Under the pieces are notes generated by a model. It did not search any database, was not told where the DNA came from, and saw only the letters and a program-made list of their open reading frames with translations. Positions 6,798-12,327 of a stretch of 12,327 nucleotides of DNA are shown here, piece by piece; within the stretch, counting starts at the first letter, position 1; each line of letters starts with the position of its first letter. Location of the stretch: positions 1-12,327 of the forward strand of contig CALMZN010000039.1 of the NCBI GenBank assembly GCA_937870675.1, given 5' to 3'. The stretch is from an uncultured bacterium. GTDB taxonomy: Bacteria; Patescibacteriota; Patescibacteriia; UBA1558; GWA2-36-10. A program made the translations under genes and the position numbers.

Positions 6798-7767
6798 ATA
6801 TTTCCGAGAATATTTTTTCCACTTCTTGCGGTGAATTGACTCTAACTAGGTTATATCTGAGCTCAGAGGCCTGGGGATGTCCTTTGACATAAAATAATAA
6901 ATGTTTACGCATTTCTTGGAAACCCTTTGGTCCTTTATTTTCATAGAGCAGGTGAGCATGCTCAATGGCCGTAGCTTTTATTTCCGGCCAAGTAATTTCT
7001 TGGTACTGGCCAGTCAATAAATAATCTTTGATTTGTTTGAATAGCCAAGGTTTACCATAGAGCGATCTAGCCAAGGCAATGCCATCGGCCTTGGTGTATT
7101 TCAAATCACTGACTACTGACTCCACACTTTGAAAAGAGCCATTGATCAAAAATATTCCTTTGGTAAATTTTTCACGCAAAGTTTTTAGCATTTCCAAATC
7201 GACGGGTCCTGTAAAAGGAGTTTCATAAGTGCGTCCATGGACAATTATGGCGGCTAGAGGATAGTCCTGCAAGGCGTCTAATAAATCCACAGCCATGATC
7301 TTGCCCTTTTCCGGAGATCCAGCCACGGCATTTAGCCCAATTCTAGTTTTTATGGAAACAGGAATCTTCACGGCCTCAATAGTATTGGCTACAATTTTTT
7401 TGACAGTATCCATATCGCGGAGTAAGCATATACCACCGCCATGGCCAGCTACTTTTTTGGCTGGACAACCAAAATTTATGTCTACACCAGCAAAACCAAG
7501 TTTTTCAATCAATTTAGCGGCTTTGGGGTACAAATCGCTTCTTTTACCAAAAATTTGGGCCACAATTGGTTGTTCGTTGGCTTTGTATTCCAGCATTTGC
7601 AAGGTTTTTTGACTATCATAAAACAAAGCATCAACCGACACAAACTCAGTATAAACCACATCAGCGCCCCATTTTTTGCCAAGCTGACGCCAAGCCGAAT
7701 CAGTAATGCCAGCCATTGGTGTGGTGGTCAGTATTGGTAAGGCAAGTTTTTCCCAAAAATTATTCAT
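6796..7767 (-). CDS. dus: tRNA-dihydrouridine synthase (Dus family)
   Basis: A flavin-dependent enzyme that reduces uridines in the tRNA D-loop to dihydrouridine. The 323-residue length is normal for the family. Visible marks are the FMN-binding start TTTPMAGITD (14-23), the catalytic loop DINFGCPAKKV (96-106) with the general-acid Cys101, the basic pair KTR (140-142), IIVHGRT (174-180), LINGSF (207-212), and the phosphate-binding GIALARS (229-235), where many relatives have a Gly-Arg-Gly form. The C-terminal helical domain of about 80 residues is present. It resembles the DusB-type bacterial subgroup most, but I cannot fix the subtype or target position. The start is the ATG at 7765-7767, with no Shine-Dalgarno site. 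The gene follows the CorA-like gene on the same strand, separated by a hairpin terminator and preceded by its own promoter, so it is probably transcribed separately. It converges on the giant-protein operon. Confidence 0.95.
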   Translation of the reverse strand: MNNFWEKLALPILTTTPMAGITDSAWRQLGKKWGADVVYTEFVSVDALFYDSQKTLQMLEYKANEQPIVAQIFGKRSDLYPKAAKLIEKLGFAGVDINFGCPAKKVAGHGGGICLLRDMDTVKKIVANTIEAVKIPVSIKTRIGLNAVAGSPEKGKIMAVDLLDALQDYPLAAIIVHGRTYETPFTGPVDLEMLKTLREKFTKGIFLINGSFQSVESVVSDLKYTKADGIALARSLYGKPWLFKQIKDYLLTGQYQEITWPEIKATAIEHAHLLYENKGPKGFQEMRKHLLFYVKGHPQASELRYNLVRVNSPQEVEKIFSEI

Positions 7768-7779
7768 AAATTATTCAAA

Positions 7780-7803
7780 AATCCCAATTGGAAAGTTGGG
7801 ATT
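7780..7803 (-). terminator. Hairpin terminator after the CorA-like gene
   Basis: AATCCCAA (7780-7787) pairs with TTGGGATT (7796-7803) over an 8-base loop; on the minus strand the stem ends in a short T run. It lies between the CorA-like stop and the dus start. Its outer end nearly abuts the -10 box of the proposed dus promoter, so it could also form at the very 5' end of the dus transcript. Confidence 0.6.
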
Positions 7804-7804
7804 A

Positions 7805-7833
7805 TTTATAGCAGATAAAAGTTGTGTTGGCAA
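7805..7833 (-). promoter_or_regulatory. Promoter of the dus gene
   Basis: On the minus strand there is a TTGCCA -35 box (7833-7828), a 17-base spacer and a TATAAA -10 box (7810-7805), with TG one base before it (extended -10). It sits just after the CorA-like stop codon and would start transcription about 30 bases before the dus ATG. Confidence 0.65.
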
Positions 7834-7836
7834 GAA

Positions 7837-8757
7837 TCATAGCCAATCCTTTTTTTTGAAGTAGCTGAGTAATCCCGTCATTATTACCAGCATTAGAGAA
7901 ATAATAATATAAAAATCAAAGCGCGCGCCGACAATCGGTGTGGCCTCGCTCTTCATGCCAAAGATAACAGCCAGTAAGTTAGCTGGCATCAATACCACCG
8001 ATATTATGGTCAGTACCCTGATTATTTCATTCAACTTGTAAGACATCAATGACTCATTGGCTTCTTGAAAGGCGGAGATATTTTCTTTTTGCGTTTCTAA
8101 AATATCCCAAATATCTTTAGTACGATCCAAAATATTAGAAAAATATATTTGAGTGTTGTTGGGCATAAAAACTTTAGTGTTGCTGGCCATTAGTTTTTTT
8201 ATTATATTTTTGTGGGCCTGCATTATTTTACGCAAATTTACGATATTTCTCTTGATATTGAGAATTTCCTTGGCCACTATTTTTTCTTTGCCAGTAAAAA
8301 TATTGTGTTCCATTTCTTCAATATCATGGTTGACGTGATCCAGCATGGGCATGGTGTAATTTTGTAGTCGGTGTAGTATTTCATAAAGCAGAAAAACAGG
8401 GTGATCTTGCATGTATTGATCTTGGCTGTAATCATTTTTTTTCATGTCGTGAAAAAAGTTGTCCACGACTTGGGTCAGACCATCGCTAATGGTGATTAAG
8501 TATTTTGGCCCAATAAAAAAATCAATTTCGCTGGATTCGATTACTTTGTTTTTCCGGTCGTAAAAAGGAAAAGTTAAAATAAAGAAAAGATAGTGGGGGT
8601 ATTCGCTGATTTGTGGTCGTTGAATACGACCAATGCAGTCCTCAAGGTCAAGTGGGTGAAACTGATATTCGGCGCGCAGATATTCAATATCAGCTGGCGT
8701 TGGCTTGCTGATATGCAGCCAAGTCATTTTTTTTGTTTTGATTTGGTTAATTTGCAT
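7837..8757 (-). CDS. CorA-family divalent-cation transporter with GMK in place of GMN
   Basis: Members form pentameric inner-membrane channels for Mg2+ (some for Co2+, Ni2+ or Zn2+). The 306-residue length is usual. An N-terminal alpha/beta domain contains HPLDLEDCI (34-42), followed by a long helical region, including the stalk helix entering the membrane (about 215-250). Two C-terminal membrane segments (about 247-266 and 281-299) end in the basic tail KKKDWL typical of the family. The signature after the first membrane helix, normally GMN, reads GMK here (267-269), and the following loop SEATPIVGARFD is shortened relative to my memory of standard CorA. The codon is AAG at 7953-7951, one base from Asn. 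The start at 8757 gives a complete N-terminal domain; no Shine-Dalgarno site is seen. The structured palindromic element ends 11 bases upstream. The fold assignment is firm; substrate and even transport activity are open. Confidence 0.9.
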   Translation of the reverse strand: MQINQIKTKKMTWLHISKPTPADIEYLRAEYQFHPLDLEDCIGRIQRPQISEYPHYLFFILTFPFYDRKNKVIESSEIDFFIGPKYLITISDGLTQVVDNFFHDMKKNDYSQDQYMQDHPVFLLYEILHRLQNYTMPMLDHVNHDIEEMEHNIFTGKEKIVAKEILNIKRNIVNLRKIMQAHKNIIKKLMASNTKVFMPNNTQIYFSNILDRTKDIWDILETQKENISAFQEANESLMSYKLNEIIRVLTIISVVLMPANLLAVIFGMKSEATPIVGARFDFYIIISLMLVIMTGLLSYFKKKDWL

Positions 8758-8768
8758 TTATTTTTATT

Positions 8769-8920
8769 TTTACCCCGTGAAATAGTTCTCGCGTTATCCG
8801 CTAACTAGCGAAGCGAGAACTACCGCCAGCGTATATTTTAAAGGCACTTATGGCCTATATATTTAATTAATTATATAAATTTTAGTTAAAGTCAATGGTG
8901 GCGGTATTTCACTGGGTAAA
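8769..8920. repeat. Palindromic element with three-way-junction fold (MITE/REP-like or structured leader)
   Basis: Outer arms TTTACCC+GTGAAA (8769-8775, 8777-8782) pair with TTTCAC+GGGTAAA (8907-8912, 8914-8920) with one mismatch. Directly inside, TACCGCCA (8821-8828) pairs perfectly with TGGCGGTA (8899-8906). Inserted in the left arm between these is a hairpin GTTCTCGC/GCGAGAAC (8785-8792 with 8813-8820), with an inner palindrome CGCTA/TAGCG (8799-8803 with 8806-8810). The hairpin is flanked by TA on both sides. The roughly 70-base central loop is A+T-rich, with a small AGGC/GCCT hairpin. It fills most of the region between the divergent CorA-like and FtsB-like genes. It carries no gene. It may be a non-autonomous mobile palindrome or an RNA leader of the CorA-like gene. 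Confidence 0.75.
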
Positions 8921-8955
8921 TTATAGCACTTTTTTTCGTGCTAGCAAAGAAATTT

Positions 8956-8983
8956 TTGAAAAAAATTACTTTTGTGTTATAAT
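8956..8983 (+). promoter_or_regulatory. Promoter of the division/envelope operon
   Basis: A TTGAAA -35 box (8956-8961), a 16-base spacer and a perfect TATAAT (8978-8983) with TG one base before it. Transcription would start near 8990, leaving a leader under 20 bases before the ATG at 9007. It lies just outside the palindromic element and probably drives all genes to the right edge. Confidence 0.75.
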
Positions 8984-9006
8984 TATATAAATACTTTTTT
9001 CAGAAG

Positions 9007-9390
9007 ATGATGGGTCAAAGTAAAAAAAAAGATTCTATCAGGGCTTTTTTTGAGTCCCGATTTGTTAATTTGATTTTGGTTGTATTATTAGTTCTGTCTG
9101 TTGTCAAAGTTTTCCGTGAAGCAATGGTGCGCTACGAAATCAATAAAGAAATCGGAACCCTAGAAAATCAGCTCAATGATTTGGAAAGCAAGTCCGATAA
9201 AATTGGAAATATGATAGCTTACCTTAAAACGGACCAATATATAGAAAAAGAAGCTAGGGCTAAGCTCAATTTAGTAAAGCCCGGAGAAAAACAGATAAAT
9301 TTTGTTTCCAGTACGGCGAGTTCAGTACAAACAGAGTTAGCCAAATCATCACCAAATTACATTAAATGGTTTAATTATTTTTTTAAATGA
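9007..9390 (+). CDS. FtsB/DivIC-like septum formation initiator protein
   Basis: A small single-pass divisome protein that in other bacteria forms a coiled-coil complex with FtsL and FtsQ/DivIB and helps activate septal peptidoglycan synthesis. The 127 residues comprise a basic cytoplasmic start (1-17), one membrane helix (about 18-35, VNLILVVLLVLSVVKVF), a coiled coil (about 42-70, EINKEIGTLENQLNDLE), and the family-typical end YLKTDQYIEKEARAKLNLVKPGE (72-94). In that end segment the Tyr-Ile-Glu-Lys-x-Ala-Arg core and the Lys-Pro-Gly-Glu turn are characteristic. The tail of about 30 residues is Ser/Thr-rich. Start: ATG at 9007, with a second ATG immediately after; no Shine-Dalgarno site. The gene overlaps the next by four bases (ATGA), indicating translational coupling in a division operon. 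FtsB and DivIC cannot be told apart here, and FtsL is a more distant option. Confidence 0.85.
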   Translation: MMGQSKKKDSIRAFFESRFVNLILVVLLVLSVVKVFREAMVRYEINKEIGTLENQLNDLESKSDKIGNMIAYLKTDQYIEKEARAKLNLVKPGEKQINFVSSTASSVQTELAKSSPNYIKWFNYFFK

Positions 9391-10307
9391 AAAAGTTTAA
9401 TATTGTAAGCTTCAAAAAAAAGACCGTGATTTTGATTGTAGCGGTGCTTATTTTGATTGTAGCTAGCCAGTGGTGGACGATTAGGATGATTTATGCCAAA
9501 AAATTTAATGGCGATGTAGCCACATTATTCGCTAGAATATATCATTTATCAGCCGCTAATGTTATTAATTCTAGTGGCAATATAAATATTGCCTTAGCTG
9601 ATTATATTAGTGATGAAAATTTCGCTTTTGATTATTTGAAAAAACAGGCAAATGCCAAAGGCGAAGAGTTTGCGCTTAGCGACCAGCAGATTAGGGAGAT
9701 TGCCTGGGATAAGATTCTCCGTCAGACTTGGGTGAATAGCATAGCTAAGAAAAATAAAATATTTATAAATGATCAAGATATGGCTGATTTTTATGAAAGT
9801 ATGGGTGGTAAGGATAATTTGCAAAAGGGTTTGCAAAAAACCAAAGTTAACATTTCTCAGTACGAAAATTTTGTGATTAGGCCATCGATTATGGAAGTCA
9901 AGGTTTATAAGTATTTGTTGGATAATTTTAATGATTTGGCTGGCATGCAAAAAGCCCAAAATGCCTATCAAGCTCTAATTGACGGCAAAAAGGATTTTGA
10001 GGAAATAGCCAAAGAATTTTCTGACGATATGACCTATGTTGAGGATAGTATGTTTGTCAGCACCGACCAATTGGGGGAGCTTGGTGAGCCAATAAAAAAT
10101 TTGCAACCCGGAGAATATACAAAGATTATGGTTTTACCTGGCAATCCCAGTTATTACATAATATGGCGTTTGCAGGGTAATAGTATTGACCCAGAAACAA
10201 AACAAGAAGTCAAAGAATTAAGAGGTATTGCTATCAAAGCCAAGAGTATGGATGAATTTTTTTCTGATTGGAAAAATAGCTCCCAAATAAATCAATGGTA
10301 CAAATAA
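9387..10307 (+). CDS. Membrane-anchored SurA/parvulin-like protein
   Basis: 306 residues with a basic start, an uncleaved-looking membrane anchor (about 13-27, VILIVAVLILIVAS), then an extracytoplasmic helical region (about 90-180) in the style of SurA/PrsA N-terminal chaperone domains. The C-terminal part resembles a parvulin-type peptidyl-prolyl isomerase: a helix AYQALIDGKKDFEEIAKEFSDD (193-214), then LGELGEPIKNLQPGEYTKI (229-247), then a YYIIWRLQG strand (256-264). The first parvulin strand with its RHIL-type motif, including an active-site His, is not recognisable, so isomerase activity is doubtful and a chaperone or scaffold role is more likely. It overlaps the FtsB-like gene by 4 bases and the RlpA-like gene by 13, so coupled expression with division and wall proteins is expected. 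Family assignment rests on local patterns and is moderate to good. Confidence 0.75.
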   Translation: MKKFNIVSFKKKTVILIVAVLILIVASQWWTIRMIYAKKFNGDVATLFARIYHLSAANVINSSGNINIALADYISDENFAFDYLKKQANAKGEEFALSDQQIREIAWDKILRQTWVNSIAKKNKIFINDQDMADFYESMGGKDNLQKGLQKTKVNISQYENFVIRPSIMEVKVYKYLLDNFNDLAGMQKAQNAYQALIDGKKDFEEIAKEFSDDMTYVEDSMFVSTDQLGELGEPIKNLQPGEYTKIMVLPGNPSYYIIWRLQGNSIDPETKQEVKELRGIAIKAKSMDEFFSDWKNSSQINQWYK

Positions 10308-11245
10308 AACACGAATTAAAATATTTAATACTGTTTAGTTTTTTTGGTATTTTGGCTTCATCAGCTCGAGCGGATGTTGATGTTATTAATACGGATTTTT
10401 TTCATAAAATATCCGTCAGTAGTATAAATTTAACTTTGCTTGATTGGGATAAGGAAATAAAACAGTGGGTGTTAGATTGGCATCCGGTATCAAATGATGT
10501 ATTTGAACTGGGGCTTTATCCATCAAATTCCACGCCAGCTTTTTCTTTGGGTTCAGCCGAATCCTGGCTATATAGTATTGATCAAAATAATTGGCAGGTC
10601 TTAGATAGTAGCGCTATAAAGAATAACAAAATTTATTTGAAAAAAAATACGGACAGTTCTTCCTTGCCAGTAGAAATTGTAGTTGATAAAGATAAAGAGT
10701 CAGTCAATATTGCGGAATATTCTGATTATCAGCTACCGGAAAATATTAAACTAATATCAAGAGTTTATCAGTTGGATTCTCAAAAAACTGATTTGGTTAT
10801 CAAATTTTACTATCAAAGCGTTAATAGTTGGCATAAACAAATTTTTCAATATGATCCCTCATTGCAAACTTGGTCAAAGTTGGGGGCTTACAATAATGTG
10901 GAAGAAAAATTTTTGAAGCAGACATTTAGCAAATTAACGGGGTCGATTTATTTGGCGGTTTTTGAAGATGAAACAGCCAATGATGGCGTGGCTAGTTTTT
11001 ATGATCAGTCCAAGTATCGTAGTTTTGGATATAAAAACGGCCTTTATACCGCTTCGCGCCAATATCCAAAAGGAACCAAGTTGAAAATCACACGTTTGTT
11101 GAATGGTAAGTCAGTTATTGTGACAGTCAATGACTATGGCCCAGAGTCCAAAACAAATCGTCTGATTGATCTTGACAAAACAGCGTTTAAACAAATTGCT
11201 TCTTTGGGAGCGGGATTAATATATGTAAAAGTTGAACCACTATGA
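10295..11245 (+). CDS. Exported RlpA-like double-psi beta-barrel protein
   Basis: A 316-residue exported protein. A signal peptide (LKYLILFSFFGILASSARA, ending at residue 26) precedes a probable cleavage before Asp27; there is no lipobox Cys. Residues 27-229 form a beta-rich region of no family I recognise, with many Trp, Tyr and Asp residues. Residues 230-316 match the RlpA/double-psi beta-barrel pattern: GVASFYD, an LYTASRQYPKGTKLKIT strand pair, NGKSVIVTVNDYGPE with the conserved Asp280, and RLIDLDKTAF. RlpA proteins are septal lytic transglycosylases acting on glycan strands lacking stem peptides. The His that normally follows T-A-A in this domain is Ser here, so catalysis is uncertain and wall binding is an alternative. 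The start overlaps the upstream gene by 13 bases, and its stop overlaps the ftsE start (ATGA), placing it firmly in the division operon. Confidence 0.8.
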   Translation: MVQIKHELKYLILFSFFGILASSARADVDVINTDFFHKISVSSINLTLLDWDKEIKQWVLDWHPVSNDVFELGLYPSNSTPAFSLGSAESWLYSIDQNNWQVLDSSAIKNNKIYLKKNTDSSSLPVEIVVDKDKESVNIAEYSDYQLPENIKLISRVYQLDSQKTDLVIKFYYQSVNSWHKQIFQYDPSLQTWSKLGAYNNVEEKFLKQTFSKLTGSIYLAVFEDETANDGVASFYDQSKYRSFGYKNGLYTASRQYPKGTKLKITRLLNGKSVIVTVNDYGPESKTNRLIDLDKTAFKQIASLGAGLIYVKVEPL

Positions 11246-11922
11246 TTGAAATAACTAATTTATCGAAAATTTACAAAAAAAATATTCAAGCCCTAAAGGA
11301 TGTAAGCTTAAAAGTGATGCCGGGTGAGTTTATTTCCGTAGTTGGTCAAAGTGGTAGTGGAAAATCCACTTTGATTAAATTAATTATTGCTGAAGAAAAA
11401 GTAAGCTCGGGCAAAATAATAATTGGGGGCTGGGATATTACCAGCATCAAGGACTATGAGATACCAACTTTGCGTAGGCAATTGGGGATAATTTTTCAGG
11501 ATTATAAGTTGTTGCCGAAAAAAACGGCCTATGAAAATATTGCCTTTGCTTTAGAAGTTTGTGGCTATAAGCCAAAAGATATCACCAAAACAGCCCAACA
11601 GATGCTTTCCTTGGTTGGCCTCAAAGACAAGGGCGATCGCTATCCTCACCAGCTGTCTGGTGGCGAACAGCAGAGGGTGGCTATTGGTCGTAGTTTGGTG
11701 CACAAGCCAAAACTATTAGTGGCTGATGAGCCGACTGGCAATTTGGATTCTATCAATACGCGAGATATTATTGATTTATTGAAAAAAATAAACAGCATGG
11801 GCACTACGGTTTTGTTGGTGACTCACAATCGGGATGTGGTTAATAATTTGAAGAGTCGCGTCATAACTCTAGATCATGGTTATGTAATCAGTGATCAAAC
11901 ACACGGTCGTTATTTATTATAA
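11242..11922 (+). CDS. ftsE: Cell-division ABC transporter ATP-binding protein FtsE
   Basis: The cytoplasmic ATPase of the FtsEX complex, which in studied bacteria couples ATP hydrolysis to activation of periplasmic or extracellular wall hydrolases at the septum. All ABC motifs are intact in 226 residues, the usual FtsE length: Walker A GQSGSGKST (35-43), Q-loop FQDYKLLPKKTAYENI (85-100, a typical FtsE stretch), signature LSGGEQQRV (138-146), Walker B LLVADEPTGNLD (158-169) and switch His195 in VTHN. It overlaps the RlpA-like gene by four bases and is followed 5 bases later by ftsX, which confirms the assignment over the similar LolD/MacB-type ATPases. No Shine-Dalgarno site is evident; translation is probably coupled. 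Confidence 0.95.
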   Translation: MIEITNLSKIYKKNIQALKDVSLKVMPGEFISVVGQSGSGKSTLIKLIIAEEKVSSGKIIIGGWDITSIKDYEIPTLRRQLGIIFQDYKLLPKKTAYENIAFALEVCGYKPKDITKTAQQMLSLVGLKDKGDRYPHQLSGGEQQRVAIGRSLVHKPKLLVADEPTGNLDSINTRDIIDLLKKINSMGTTVLLVTHNRDVVNNLKSRVITLDHGYVISDQTHGRYLL

Positions 11923-11927
11923 AAAAT

Positions 11928-12327
11928 ATGTATAGTTTTTTTAGAATCATCAAGTTTGCTTTGCAGGGATTTTTTAGAAATTTTTGGCTCACTCTAGTCA
12001 CAGTGACTATGATGTTTTTGTCTTTATTTTCCGTCACTTTTCTTTTGGGTATTGATTATTTGAAGCAAGCCACTTTGCAAGGTGTAGAGCAGAAGGTAGA
12101 TATTTTGGTGTCACTAAAGCCCAACGTCAGTAAGGAAAATCTTGATGCTCTATATGATGATCTGAAGTATTTGCCCGAGGTGAAAAAAGTCACTATCATC
12201 ACGCCAGAGGATAATAAAAAACTTTTTCAAGAGCGCAATGCTGATAGTTCAGTACTAAAGGCCTTGGATATTTTTGGTGAAAATGAAAATCCCTTTTCCT
12301 ATAATCTAGCAGTCAATGCCTATGATC
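11928..12327 (+). CDS. ftsX: Cell-division protein FtsX, 3'-truncated by window edge
   Basis: The permease-like membrane partner of FtsE. ATG at 11928, five bases after the ftsE stop; 133 codons are visible and the frame is open to the edge. The sequence shows the amphipathic start MYSFFRIIKFALQGFFRNFW, the first membrane helix (about 20-42, LTLVTVTMMFLSLFSVTFLL), then the start of the large extracytoplasmic domain, with a VDILVSLKPNVSKE strand-helix, LPEVKKVTIITPEDNKKLF (82-100) and the conserved ENPF (120-123) where relatives have NPLP. This is the domain that contacts wall hydrolases or their activators. The remaining membrane segments lie beyond the window. Confidence 0.93.
   Translation, partial: MYSFFRIIKFALQGFFRNFWLTLVTVTMMFLSLFSVTFLLGIDYLKQATLQGVEQKVDILVSLKPNVSKENLDALYDDLKYLPEVKKVTIITPEDNKKLFQERNADSSVLKALDIFGENENPFSYNLAVNAYD

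Noticed and set aside
8870..8895. Minus-strand promoter for the CorA-like gene inside the palindromic element (TTGACT with TATAAT)
   Set aside because: Both boxes look good but the spacer is only 14 bases, too short for a normal sigma70 promoter; in such an A+T-rich loop the match is likely by chance.
1..12327. CRISPR array, tRNA or rRNA gene, or transposase gene
   Set aside because: No regularly spaced direct repeats, no tRNA-like cloverleaf with a T-loop pattern, no conserved rRNA stretches and no transposase motifs were seen on either strand.

Overview
The window looks like a chromosomal segment of an A+T-rich bacterium, most likely a member of the Patescibacteria (Candidate Phyla Radiation, Parcubacteria-type lineages). 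The reasons are the compact layout, the DUF5663-type small protein next to a giant protein I cannot assign, reduced divergent versions of cell-envelope proteins, and near-absence of Shine-Dalgarno sites. The standard stop code is in use, since TGA serves as a stop in ATGA overlaps. This placement is inference from content; no rRNA or marker gene is present.

Layout: (1) positions 2-823, the 3' part of a formamidopyrimidine-DNA glycosylase gene (mutM/fpg), cut by the window edge. (2) Positions 831-2360, a self-contained single-gene cassette with a near-consensus promoter, a strong Shine-Dalgarno site, a 442-residue membrane protein with an SPFH/band-7-like region, and a strong hairpin terminator. 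Its base composition and codon use are clearly unlike everything around it. (3) Positions 2413-6797, a probable operon of a DUF5663-like protein, an unlisted 55-residue basic protein, and a 1273-residue membrane-associated coiled-coil protein of unknown function, ended by a hairpin terminator. (4) Positions 6796-8757, two minus-strand genes, a tRNA-dihydrouridine synthase (with its own promoter) and a CorA-family transporter whose signature GMN reads GMK. (5) Positions 8769-8920, a striking palindromic element that folds as a neat three-way junction in the divergent intergenic region. (6) From 8956 to the right edge, a tightly packed division/envelope operon: FtsB/DivIC-like protein, SurA/parvulin-like anchored protein, exported RlpA-like double-psi beta-barrel protein, FtsE and the start of FtsX.

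The last cluster makes biological sense as a unit. FtsB/DivIC-like proteins belong to the divisome core, FtsEX is the ABC-type regulator of septal cell-wall hydrolysis, and the two exported or anchored proteins between them probably act on envelope folding or the septal wall. The items most worth following up are the compositionally foreign SPFH cassette, the three-way-junction repeat, the GMK CorA, and the giant-protein operon with its internal duplication.
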